A program made the translations under genes and the position numbers. Source: Catellatospora vulcania (GTDB lineage Bacteria; Actinomycetota; Actinomycetes; Mycobacteriales; Micromonosporaceae). From it: a DNA stretch of 64,000 nucleotides. Below are positions 8,069 through 15,155 of the stretch, piece after piece. Below the pieces are notes generated by a model. That model was not told the DNA's origin and did not search any database. It saw only the letters and a program-made list of their open reading frames with translations. Location: positions 1-64,000 of the forward strand of contig NZ_ML769304.1 of the NCBI RefSeq assembly GCF_009720385.1. Direction: 5' to 3'. Numbering within the stretch: position 1 is the stretch's first letter; the number at the start of each line of letters is the position of its first letter.

Positions 8069-8223
8069 GGCAACGTTTGCCGAGGTCTGCGCGAGCAGGC
8101 CGCGGAGGTCAAGGAGCACCTGCGCGAGCCGGTGCAGCAGGCCGTCGATTCCGTCGGCTCGACCGTGAGCGACGCGCATCGACGGTACGCGAGCAGGCGA
8201 GCCCCGGCTCGACCAGCGCTTGA
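8069..8223 (+). pseudogene. Fragment of a DUF3618-like protein
   Basis: Directly after the IS630 border one frame reads REQAAEVKEHLREPVQQAVD and then SVGSTVSDAHRRYASRRA. This amphipathic, glutamine-rich pattern is typical of the end of DUF3618/phage-shock-like membrane-associated proteins. There is no start in this copy: the gene begins at the transposon border. The matching upstream half is not found on the other side of the element, so either the insertion came with a deletion or the fragment was already alone. Confidence 0.4.
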
Positions 8224-8229
8224 CGACGA

Positions 8230-8283
8230 GAGCGGCCTGTCGACGGCTCCGGCGATGTGCGCCGGGCGGTCGACAGGCCGCTC
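8230..8283. terminator. Strong hairpin, probable terminator
   Basis: Perfect 15-bp inverted repeat gagcggcctgtcgac / gtcgacaggccgctc (8230-8244 and 8269-8283), loop 24 bases. It stands just behind the DUF3618-like fragment and would end its transcript; no T-run follows, as is common in actinobacteria. Confidence 0.65.
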
Positions 8284-8337
8284 ACCGCTTCCCACCGTCG
8301 TGGTGGCCATGCCCGTTCAGGACCGGGGCCGCGTCAC

Positions 8338-8450
8338 AGTATGGGTTTGCCGCCGGTCACCGGATCATCGCGTCCGAGATGTAGCTCGCCTCGTCCGAGG
8401 CCAGCAGCACGAACACCGGGGCGAGTTCCTTGGGTTCGCCGGGCGGATCA
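8338..8450 (-). pseudogene. C-terminal remnant of a short-chain dehydrogenase
   Basis: On the minus strand one frame reads PGEPKELAPVFVLLASDEAS then YISDAMI, and after a frame change VTGGKPIL. This is the closing signature of glucose-dehydrogenase-like SDR proteins. The frame change at about 8360 and the absence of the Rossmann and YxxxK parts show a dead gene end. Confidence 0.6.
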
Positions 8451-8729
8451 GCAGCTTTCGTGGCCTGCTGATGCGGCCGCCGGGGTCGCGGGACGCCGCG
8501 CCGCTGCGGCCCACGCGCCGACAGCAGCCGTGCGGCCAGTTCGGCTCGGCTCGCGTCGCACAGGGCCAGCCAGGAACGGCTGCCGAAACGGATCGTCACG
8601 TCGACCGTCGCGATCACACCCTCAGTGCTGCCAACAGGCAGTAGGAGTACCCCTCCGGCGGCCCATCCAATCTCCGGGGGACGGCCGGTTCGGCGTCGCG
8701 ATGGCAGGGGGCGCGCCGTGCTGGATGAT
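8451..8729. other. Unassigned stretch between gene remnants
   Basis: About 280 bases without a convincing gene. A minus-strand piece reading TVDVTIRFGSRSWLALCDAS and RAELAARLL looks protein-like but has no start, no stop of its own and no family I know; it may be a further gene relic. Confidence 0.4.
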
Positions 8730-9440
8730 CTAGACGACTTGGGACAGGAACCGGCGTAGCCGGGGGTGCTCGGCAGACTCGAAGACGGCTTCGGGCGCAC
8801 CGGCCTCCAGCACCACACCGCGGTCCATGAACGCAACCAGGTCGGTTACCTCGCGGGCGAATGCCATCTCATGGGTGACCACCATCGTCATGCCGTCGGC
8901 GGACAGGTCCGCCATCAGCGACAGCACGCCCTCGACCAGTTCGGGGTCCAGTGCCGAGGTGACCTCGTCGAAAAGCATCACCTGCGGCTGCAACGCCAGC
9001 GCCCGGGCGATGGCCACCCGCTGCTGCTGGCCGCCGGACAGTTGCGCGGGCCGGGCCTCCGCCTTCGCGGCGAGGCCGACCCGGTCCAGGTGCCGGCGGG
9101 CCACTGCCACCGCCTCGTCGGCGGACAGTCTGCGGATCCGTCGCAGCGCGAGGGCGAGGTTGCGCCGCACACTCATGTACGGGAACAGGTTGAACTGCTG
9201 GAACACCATCCCGACCCGCTGCCGCAGCCGGTCGGGGTGGTCGCCCAGGACACTGCGGCCGTTCAGCAGCACGTCGCCGCGGTCCGGCTCGATGAGCCGG
9301 TTGACAGTCCGCAGCAGCGTGGACTTGCCGGAGCCGGACGGCCCGATGACGCAGGCGGTGGACCGAGGGGCACGTGCAGGTCCACACCGCGCAGCACACG
9401 GTTGGCGCCGAACGCCAGATGCACGTCGCGGACGCTCACG
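8730..9440 (-). pseudogene. Amino-acid-type ABC transporter ATPase, frameshifted
   Basis: From a GTG at 9440 the frame begins with the usual family start (SVRDVHLAFGANRVLRGVDL) and continues to PLG, but the Walker A motif GPSGSGKST and all that follows lie in another frame; one base appears missing near 9364. Beyond it everything is intact: Q-loop QQFNLFPYMSV, signature LSGGQQQRVAIARAL, Walker B VMLFDEVTSALDPE and H-loop VVTHEM. This is the GlnQ/HisP-like polar amino-acid importer class. No permease or binding protein is adjacent. Either the gene is inactive or the missing base is a sequencing error. Confidence 0.75.
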
Positions 9441-9495
9441 GCCGGCGCCGGCCGGCCTGGACAGCTTGTCAGCGCGTGTAACAGCGGGTCGCTGA

Positions 9496-9529
9496 GCGGA
9501 GGCGACCGTCATGGGACGGTCGCCTCCGC
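9496..9529. terminator. Terminator of the VTC-DUF4956-CotH operon
   Basis: Perfect 15-bp stem (gcggaggcgaccgtc at 9496-9510, its complement at 9515-9529) with a four-base loop, 20 bases past the CotH stop codon. Confidence 0.85.
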
Positions 9530-9548
9530 GGCGCGGGCATCGCCCCGG

Positions 9549-11219
9549 TCAGGCTTTGATCACATCGTCTTCTGCCAAGGCCTCGCCCCGCTGCTGGACC
9601 GTGCTGCGCAGCTTGTCGACGTCGGTCTTGACTGCGGCAGCATCGGCTCCCCGCACCTTGGCGAGCGTGGACGTGATCTGGTCGAGTGCCTTCTCGGCCG
9701 CCTTGTCGGCGTAGATCTTGCCGTAGAGCTTGCGGTATGCGTCCTCGTAGGTTTTCTTGAACGCGTTCGACGCCAGGAATCTCTCCTTGAGTTTGTTGCC
9801 GCCCGTCATCCCGCCGGGCCCTCCGCCCGGAGGAGTGAACCCCTCCGGCAGCTGCATTCCCTCCGGCAGTTCCATGCCTTCGGGCAGCGGGAACTGCCCG
9901 CCACCGGGAAAGCCGCCCATGGAGATGGTGTCGTGAGGGCCGGCGGTGGCGCTACCGCTGAAGGTCAGGTTGTGGTCCCAGCTGACGACCTGGAACTTCT
10001 TGGTGTCCAGGTCGTACCACAGGTAGTAGTTCTTTCCCGGACCTGACATGTCGTCGAAGTTGAGCACCAGGTTCTGCAACGCCACATACTCGGCGAACGA
10101 CTCGATGTCGACGTGGTCGCCCAGGTGGGCGTCGAAGTCGGCGTCGGAGGACTCGTTGGCCCACTCGACCAGGTCGATCACCGGCGCGAGGTCGTGGCTG
10201 CCCTTGTTGTTGACCTGCTTGAAGTCGTCGGCGTATGCGGTCGGGTCCTCGCCCTGGTAGGTGAACTGCCCGGTCGCCAGGGACTTGTAGAGCACGCCGT
10301 TGCCGAGCCGGTCGGCGAAGTCCTCGTCCGGGTGCTCGACCAGCAGCCGAGCCTTGACCGGGCGGCCGTTGACCTCGAACGCGGTGTAGGAGTAGCGCTG
10401 CGTGGGCTGACCCGCGGCCTGGGCGACCGCGAGCGAGACCGCCTCGTTGACCACGGTCGAGCCGCCGCCCATGCCCGACACCCGCACCGCGACCTCGCTG
10501 CGGCCCTGGTAGCGGCGGCCGTCAGCGAACTCGTCGAAGCTCATCAGCCACGGCAGCTCTTCGGGCTTGGCGCTGTCCAGGCTCGTACGCCCGAACCCGC
10601 CGCGCCCGCCGCCCATCATCCCGCCGGGTCCGCCCTGCCCACCGCCCGGGTTGTCGCCCCCGCCGCCTGGCTGCTGCGGCATGCCGCCTTCGGGCATGCC
10701 GGGGAACCCGCCTTCGGGCATGTTCGGGAATCCGCCGCCGCCGGGCCAGCCGCCCGGACCGCCTCCGCGGTCCCCGAACAGCGACCTGGTCTTGCCCTCG
10801 TGGGTGACGCCGGACAGGGTCGAGTTGCCCTTGAGCCGGATTCCGACGTCGCGGATCAGGGTGCCGTCGACGGTCGCATCCACGCGCACGTACTCCTTCT
10901 CCCCCGTCGCCATGTACTCGTCGAACATGCGCTGGTAGTCGGCCTCGTCGTAGGTGATCGTCACGGTGTGCGCGACGGTGGCGTCGAACAGGTCGACGGT
11001 GCCCTCGATGTTCTGGGTCACCTCGTCGTGCTTGCCGGAGGCCTGGCTGGTCACGATCGGCGCGATCCGCACGTTGCCGGCGACCACGACCAGCAGCGCG
11101 ACGACGGCCACGCAGGTGGCCAGCAGTTTCCAGTAGTGGCGTACGCGCACCGGGATGCGGTGCTTGAGCCGGGCCCGCGGCGGCGGCACCGAGGGCTCGG
11201 ACGCAGGACTCGTGGTCAT
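9549..11219 (-). CDS. CotH-family kinase-like membrane-anchored protein
   Basis: 556 residues from the ATG at 11219, or one more from a GTG at 11222; both overlap the DUF4956 stop. A basic N-terminus is followed by one membrane helix (about residues 33-52), so the bulk lies outside the cell. The CotH kinase-like core has VRVDATVDGTLIRDVGIRLK and GNSTL, and the ATP-binding aspartates in YYLWYDLDTKKFQVVSWDHN. Two low-complexity inserts rich in MPEGG and GGGPGG (about residues 155-215 and 405-450) are typical of actinobacterial CotH proteins. Known CotH proteins phosphorylate spore-coat proteins; here the substrate is unknown. Third gene of the VTC operon. Confidence 0.85.
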   Translation of the reverse strand: MTTSPASEPSVPPPRARLKHRIPVRVRHYWKLLATCVAVVALLVVVAGNVRIAPIVTSQASGKHDEVTQNIEGTVDLFDATVAHTVTITYDEADYQRMFDEYMATGEKEYVRVDATVDGTLIRDVGIRLKGNSTLSGVTHEGKTRSLFGDRGGGPGGWPGGGGFPNMPEGGFPGMPEGGMPQQPGGGGDNPGGGQGGPGGMMGGGRGGFGRTSLDSAKPEELPWLMSFDEFADGRRYQGRSEVAVRVSGMGGGSTVVNEAVSLAVAQAAGQPTQRYSYTAFEVNGRPVKARLLVEHPDEDFADRLGNGVLYKSLATGQFTYQGEDPTAYADDFKQVNNKGSHDLAPVIDLVEWANESSDADFDAHLGDHVDIESFAEYVALQNLVLNFDDMSGPGKNYYLWYDLDTKKFQVVSWDHNLTFSGSATAGPHDTISMGGFPGGGQFPLPEGMELPEGMQLPEGFTPPGGGPGGMTGGNKLKERFLASNAFKKTYEDAYRKLYGKIYADKAAEKALDQITSTLAKVRGADAAAVKTDVDKLRSTVQQRGEALAEDDVIKA

Positions 11220-11896
11220 CACAGGTCCGTCTGGTCGTATCCGGTGAGCACGGTGACCCGCTGTCCGGCGGTGAGCCGGCTCAGCGCGGCGATCAGGTCG
11301 CCGGGCTCGCTGCCCTTCTTGAGCCGCACCGTGTACATCAGCTCGGTCAGCGCCCCGCCGCGGATCGACTCCATGCTGACCAGCTCGAACTCGGTGGTGT
11401 GGGCGATCAGCGCGTCGTTGATCGCAGCGGTGTGGTTGCCCTCCGGCGGGACCTGGACCTTGACGACCTGCCGCTGCACGGACAGCTGGAACCAGGAAAA
11501 CCGGAACATGACGAAGATGACCAGGCAGATCGCGACGGTCGCGACCACGGCGAGGCTGTAGAACCGGGTACCGACGGCCATGCCGACGCCCATGACCAGG
11601 AAGATGAACCCGACGTCGCGGGTTTCCTTGATGGCGTTGCGGAACCGAACCACCGACAGGGCGCCGACGAGCGCGAACGCCCTGGCGATGTTGGACCCGA
11701 CGACCAGCATGATCAGGGAGACGAGCATGCCGAGGATGACCAGGGTCTGCACGTAGGACTGGCTGTAGGACACGTTGCGGTGCGTGGCCCGGTACACCCA
11801 GCCGATGAACGCGCTGAGCAGGAACGCCAGCGACATCGCCATGACGATGTCGGTGACGCTGAACGTGGCGGTGAGGTCCTGGAGTTCGAAGTTCAT
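11219..11896 (-). CDS. DUF4956 membrane protein
   Basis: 225 residues. Three to four membrane helices near the start (VMAMSLAFLLSAFIGWVYRA, then YVQTLVILGMLVSLIMLVVG, and later VGMAVGTRFYSLAVVATVAI), then a cytosolic ferredoxin-like half ending in TAGQRVTVLTGYDQTDL. The stretch GALSVVRFRNAIKETRDVGF is the family hallmark. DUF4956 genes almost always accompany VTC-domain polyphosphate polymerases and CotH genes. ATGA overlap with the VTC gene upstream and a one-base stop/start overlap with CotH downstream show tight translational coupling. Probable role: membrane partner of the polyphosphate polymerase (inference). Confidence 0.85.
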   Translation of the reverse strand: MNFELQDLTATFSVTDIVMAMSLAFLLSAFIGWVYRATHRNVSYSQSYVQTLVILGMLVSLIMLVVGSNIARAFALVGALSVVRFRNAIKETRDVGFIFLVMGVGMAVGTRFYSLAVVATVAICLVIFVMFRFSWFQLSVQRQVVKVQVPPEGNHTAAINDALIAHTTEFELVSMESIRGGALTELMYTVRLKKGSEPGDLIAALSRLTAGQRVTVLTGYDQTDL

Positions 11897-12852
11897 CGGG
11901 TTGCTTTCGTGATCAGTGCCGGTGCCTCGGCAGCGGCGGCTTCGGAGGGGATCGGGTCGTCGGTGCGCTCGGCCGAGGCGGGGCCGTCGGCGTCGTAGTC
12001 GGGGATGTGGAACAGCGAGCGCGGAGCCCGGCCGAAGGCCTCGACGCTCTGGCAGTACTTCGACACGCGCACCACGTTCAGTTCGGCGCGGGCGGCCAGG
12101 TCGGTCAGCCAGTACGGGACGCGGTCGTTGGCCTTGACCTCCAGCACCGACAGCGACGCCGGGATGATCAGCCGGTTCTGCGCGTCGGAGCCGAGTGCGA
12201 ACTCGCGGTCGCGGCCGCGCACCCGGTGGTCGAGGGTCACCCGCAGGCCCAGGTCGGCGTCGCGGCCCACGTAGGCCTCGCGTTGGTAGCCGGTCATCGC
12301 CGTCGGCCGCAGGTCCAGGCCTTGAACCAGGCCGAGGACTTCCTGGATGAAGCCGGTCTGGCCGGGTGAGTGCCGGACCATCTGCCGGCCGTCGCACAGC
12401 AGCCGCGCGTCGCCGTAGGGCATCGCGACGCGGCGCTTCTGGGTGACCCGGTTGACCCGCTGCTTGATCTCCACGTACACGGTGGTGTCGTCGTCGATGG
12501 TGGTGCGGTCGCCGTAGTGACGTACCCGTAGCTTGCGCCGGAACCGCAGCCCTTCGATCTTCTCCCAGTAGAAGCGCAGCAGGCGGGTGTCGTAGTAGAC
12601 GCTCCACACCCCGTAGCCGCCCTCGGTGACGTGGCTGTCCAGGTCGAGGCGGGCACGCAGTTCCTCGCGGATCGCCGCCAGGCGCTCCGACGGCACCAGA
12701 TACTTGATCTCGTACCGGTTGAACGCGTGCAGGGGGCTGGGCGCGCGCAGCGTGTGGCCGGTCTGGTCGTCGGCCGTCCGGCCCGCGACGGGGCGGGCCG
12801 GGCCGCCGCCTTTGTCAGGTCCCGTCGGAGCTGAGCGCGGGAGCAGTCGCAT
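11893..12852 (-). CDS. VTC-domain polyphosphate polymerase
   Basis: 319 residues, soluble. The VTC tunnel-domain signature is clear: FNRYEIKYLVP with the catalytic-type lysine near residue 50, VWSVYYDTRLLRFYWEKIEG, LRFRRKLRVRHYG, VYVEIKQRVNRVTQKRR (the basic strand lining the tunnel), and the late acidic metal-binding strand LSVLEVKAND. Eukaryotic VTC4 makes polyphosphate from ATP, and bacterial relatives are predicted to do the same. First gene of a three-gene operon with DUF4956 and CotH. Transcription starts in the 219-base region shared with the two-component system; phosphate- or stress-linked control by that system is an inference. Confidence 0.85.
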   Translation of the reverse strand: MRLLPRSAPTGPDKGGGPARPVAGRTADDQTGHTLRAPSPLHAFNRYEIKYLVPSERLAAIREELRARLDLDSHVTEGGYGVWSVYYDTRLLRFYWEKIEGLRFRRKLRVRHYGDRTTIDDDTTVYVEIKQRVNRVTQKRRVAMPYGDARLLCDGRQMVRHSPGQTGFIQEVLGLVQGLDLRPTAMTGYQREAYVGRDADLGLRVTLDHRVRGRDREFALGSDAQNRLIIPASLSVLEVKANDRVPYWLTDLAARAELNVVRVSKYCQSVEAFGRAPRSLFHIPDYDADGPASAERTDDPIPSEAAAAEAPALITKATR

Positions 12853-12954
12853 TGGCGTACCATTTCTCTAGCCCCGAGCCGCCCGCCGTGAGGTGAACGA
12901 CGGCTGAATCAGGGGTGTACCGAAGGTGAACACCCATCAGCGTGGGGACCGAAT

Positions 12955-13033
12955 CTAAGAAACCCCGGTGGAAGGCCTAAGAATTCATTAAGAAGTCAGA
13001 GCCACCCGCGACGACCTAAGAATTGGCTAAGAA
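12955..13033. promoter_or_regulatory. Five CTAAGAA-type repeats, response-regulator binding region
   Basis: CTAAGAA occurs at 12955, 12977, 13016 and 13027 and TTAAGAA at 12988. The starts 12977/12988 and 13016/13027 are exactly 11 bp apart, and 12955 is 22 bp before 12977. Direct repeats with 11-bp phase on one DNA face are the classical target of OmpR/PhoB-type dimers. The array lies between the VTC operon and the regulator gene and ends 39 bases before its ATG, so it probably controls both, including autoregulation. Confidence 0.75.
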
Positions 13034-13071
13034 AAGCGCAGGCCAGCCCAGCCGGTCCCTATCGTGGTCCC

Positions 13072-13773
13072 ATGACACCGGGTAGCCAGGTGCTGGTCGC
13101 TGACGATGACGCGTCCGTACGCCAGTCCCTCGATCGTGCCCTTCGGCTGGAGGGCTACACCGTCCACTTCGCCGCCGACGGTGCCGAGGCCCTGGCCAAG
13201 ACCCTGGAACTGCAGCCCGACCTGCTGCTGCTCGACGTCATGATGCCGGTCCTGGACGGCCTGGACGCCTGCTGCCGGCTGCGCCGGGCCAACGACCACA
13301 CCCCGGTGATCATGCTCACCGCCCGCGACGCCGTCGCCGACCGCGTCGCCGGCCTGGACGCCGGCGCCGACGACTACCTCGCCAAACCCTTCGCCCTGCA
13401 GGAGCTGCTCGCCCGCATGCGCGCCCTGCTGCGGCGCACCAGCCCGGCAGGCGCCGACGACGACGTGCTGCGCATCGGCGATCTCACCCTCAACCGCTCC
13501 ACCCGGCAGGTGAGCCGCGGCGACGTCGCGATCGAACTGACCCGAACCGAGTTCAACCTGCTGCAGACCCTGCTCGAACACCAGGGCCGGGTGCTCTCGC
13601 GCGCGCAGCTGTTCGAGCACGTCTGGGGCTTCGACCTCAACCAGTCGTCCAACAGCCTCGACGTGTACATCGGCTACCTGCGCCGCAAACTCGAAGCCGA
13701 CGACCGCCCGCGCCTGCTGCACACCGTCCGCGGCGTCGGCTTCGTGCTGCGCTCCAGTGAGCAGCGCCCGTGA
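13072..13773 (+). CDS. OmpR/PhoB-type response regulator (MprA-like)
   Basis: 233 residues. Receiver domain 1-120: acidic pocket ADDDAS, phosphoacceptor Asp55 in LLLLDVMMP, TA switch in VIMLTARDAV and the lysine in GADDYLAKPF. Winged-helix DNA-binding domain ~135-230 with LTRTEFNLLQTLLEHQGRVLS and the closing RGVGFVLR. The start has no clear ribosome site; a -10-like tatcgt at 13060-13065 places the transcript start near the ATG, so the mRNA may be leaderless. Coupled to the kinase gene by a 4-base overlap. Predicted to bind the CTAAGAA repeats just upstream. Confidence 0.85.
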   Translation: MTPGSQVLVADDDASVRQSLDRALRLEGYTVHFAADGAEALAKTLELQPDLLLLDVMMPVLDGLDACCRLRRANDHTPVIMLTARDAVADRVAGLDAGADDYLAKPFALQELLARMRALLRRTSPAGADDDVLRIGDLTLNRSTRQVSRGDVAIELTRTEFNLLQTLLEHQGRVLSRAQLFEHVWGFDLNQSSNSLDVYIGYLRRKLEADDRPRLLHTVRGVGFVLRSSEQRP

Positions 13774-15128
13774 CCGGCAGACCGTCGCTGACCAGCCGGC
13801 TGACCATCATCGCCGCCGCCGCGGTCACCGTCGTGGCCGTCGCGGTCGGCATCCTGGCACTGCTGGCCCTGCACCAGACCCTCATCTCCCAGACCGACCG
13901 TGAGCTGCAGGCCATCGCCGCGGGACCGCTCGGCGGCCTGACCCCGGCGAGCGCCGCGAACATCCCGCCGAACCCGCTGGACGCCCAGCAGGACGTGCGG
14001 ATACAGATCCGCTTTCCAACGGGCACCATCACCGTGCCCCGCACCAGCACGCCGCTGCCGTGGACCGCCGACGACGCAGCCGTCGCCTCCGGCGCACGCC
14101 CGCGCAGCACGTACACCGCCGACACCGACCAGGGCCGCTTCCGGGTGCTGACGTTCACCGGCCCGCACGGGCAGACCATTCAACTCGCCCGATCGCTGAC
14201 CAGTGCCGACGCCACCGTGCAGCGGTTCGGCACCCTCATCGCGGCGCTGATCGTCGCCGCGGCCGCCGTGGCCGCCGTCGCCGGCCGGTTCGTCGCCCGT
14301 GCCGGGCTGCGCCCGGTCGGGCAGCTCACCGCTGCGGCCACCCGCGTCGCCGAGACCCGCGACCTGAGCAGCCCCATCCCCACCGAAGGGCACGACGAGA
14401 TCGCCCGGCTCGGCCAGGCGTTCAACCACATGCTCACCCGCCTCGGCGATGCCCAGCAGCAGCAACGCGACCTCATCGAAGACGCCGCCCACGAGCTGCG
14501 CACCCCGATGGCCAGCATGCGCACCAATGTCGAAGTCCTCATCCACGCCGGTGACCGGCTCGACGACCGCGACCGGGCCGCGCTGCTGTCCGACCTCGAC
14601 CTGCAGAGCGTCGAACTGGCCGACCTGGTCGCCGACCTCGTCGACCTCGCCCGCTCGCGCACCACCGACGAGCCCATGACCGCCGTCGACCTCACCGAGC
14701 TGGGCGAGTCGGCGATCAGCCTCGCCGAAGCCCACTTCCCGCAGACCAGGTTCCGCCTGTACGCACCGGACACCGTCACCGCCCAGGTACGGCCGGCGAC
14801 CCTGCAACGCGCCATGGTCAACCTTCTCGACAACGCCGCCAAGTTCGGGCCCGCCGGCCAGACCGTGGAACTGCACCTGAGCACCGGCCACGGCGAGTCC
14901 CGCACCGCCCACATCAGCGTCCTGGACCGCAATCCCGTCATCCCCGCCGACGAGCGCGAACGTGTCTTCCACCGGTTCCACCGGCTGGACACCTCCCGCG
15001 CGGTCCCCGGCTCCGGCCTCGGCCTGGCCATCGTGGCCCAGGCCGCCGCCGCCCACCAGGGCACCGTGGCTGTCACGCCCAGACCGGGCGGCGGCAACGA
15101 ATTCCACATCGTGATACCTGGCGGGTAG
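13770..15128 (+). CDS. Sensor histidine kinase (MprB-like)
   Basis: 452 residues from a GTG overlapping the regulator stop. Membrane helix ~10-35, an extracytoplasmic sensor of ~110 residues, second helix ~152-175, HAMP linker (RPVGQLTAAATRVAETRDL), then the dimerisation box with His241 in DAAHELRTPMASM, N-box LLDNAAKFGPAG and a G-box SGLGLAIV. The D-box is weaker than usual: the segment ISVLDRNPVIPADERERVF has aspartate but lacks the normal DxGxG, which may lower ATP affinity or reflect a divergent lid. Partner of the adjacent response regulator. Confidence 0.85.
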   Translation: MTGRPSLTSRLTIIAAAAVTVVAVAVGILALLALHQTLISQTDRELQAIAAGPLGGLTPASAANIPPNPLDAQQDVRIQIRFPTGTITVPRTSTPLPWTADDAAVASGARPRSTYTADTDQGRFRVLTFTGPHGQTIQLARSLTSADATVQRFGTLIAALIVAAAAVAAVAGRFVARAGLRPVGQLTAAATRVAETRDLSSPIPTEGHDEIARLGQAFNHMLTRLGDAQQQQRDLIEDAAHELRTPMASMRTNVEVLIHAGDRLDDRDRAALLSDLDLQSVELADLVADLVDLARSRTTDEPMTAVDLTELGESAISLAEAHFPQTRFRLYAPDTVTAQVRPATLQRAMVNLLDNAAKFGPAGQTVELHLSTGHGESRTAHISVLDRNPVIPADERERVFHRFHRLDTSRAVPGSGLGLAIVAQAAAAHQGTVAVTPRPGGGNEFHIVIPGG

Positions 15129-15155
15129 CTCGCCGCCGGGCCGGTGGCGCGGGCC

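Noticed and set aside
13674-15107. Long minus-strand open frame (477 codons) opposite the histidine kinase
   Set aside because: Composition of a GC-rich shadow frame, rich in G, A, D, V without motifs; the kinase on the plus strand has every expected motif.
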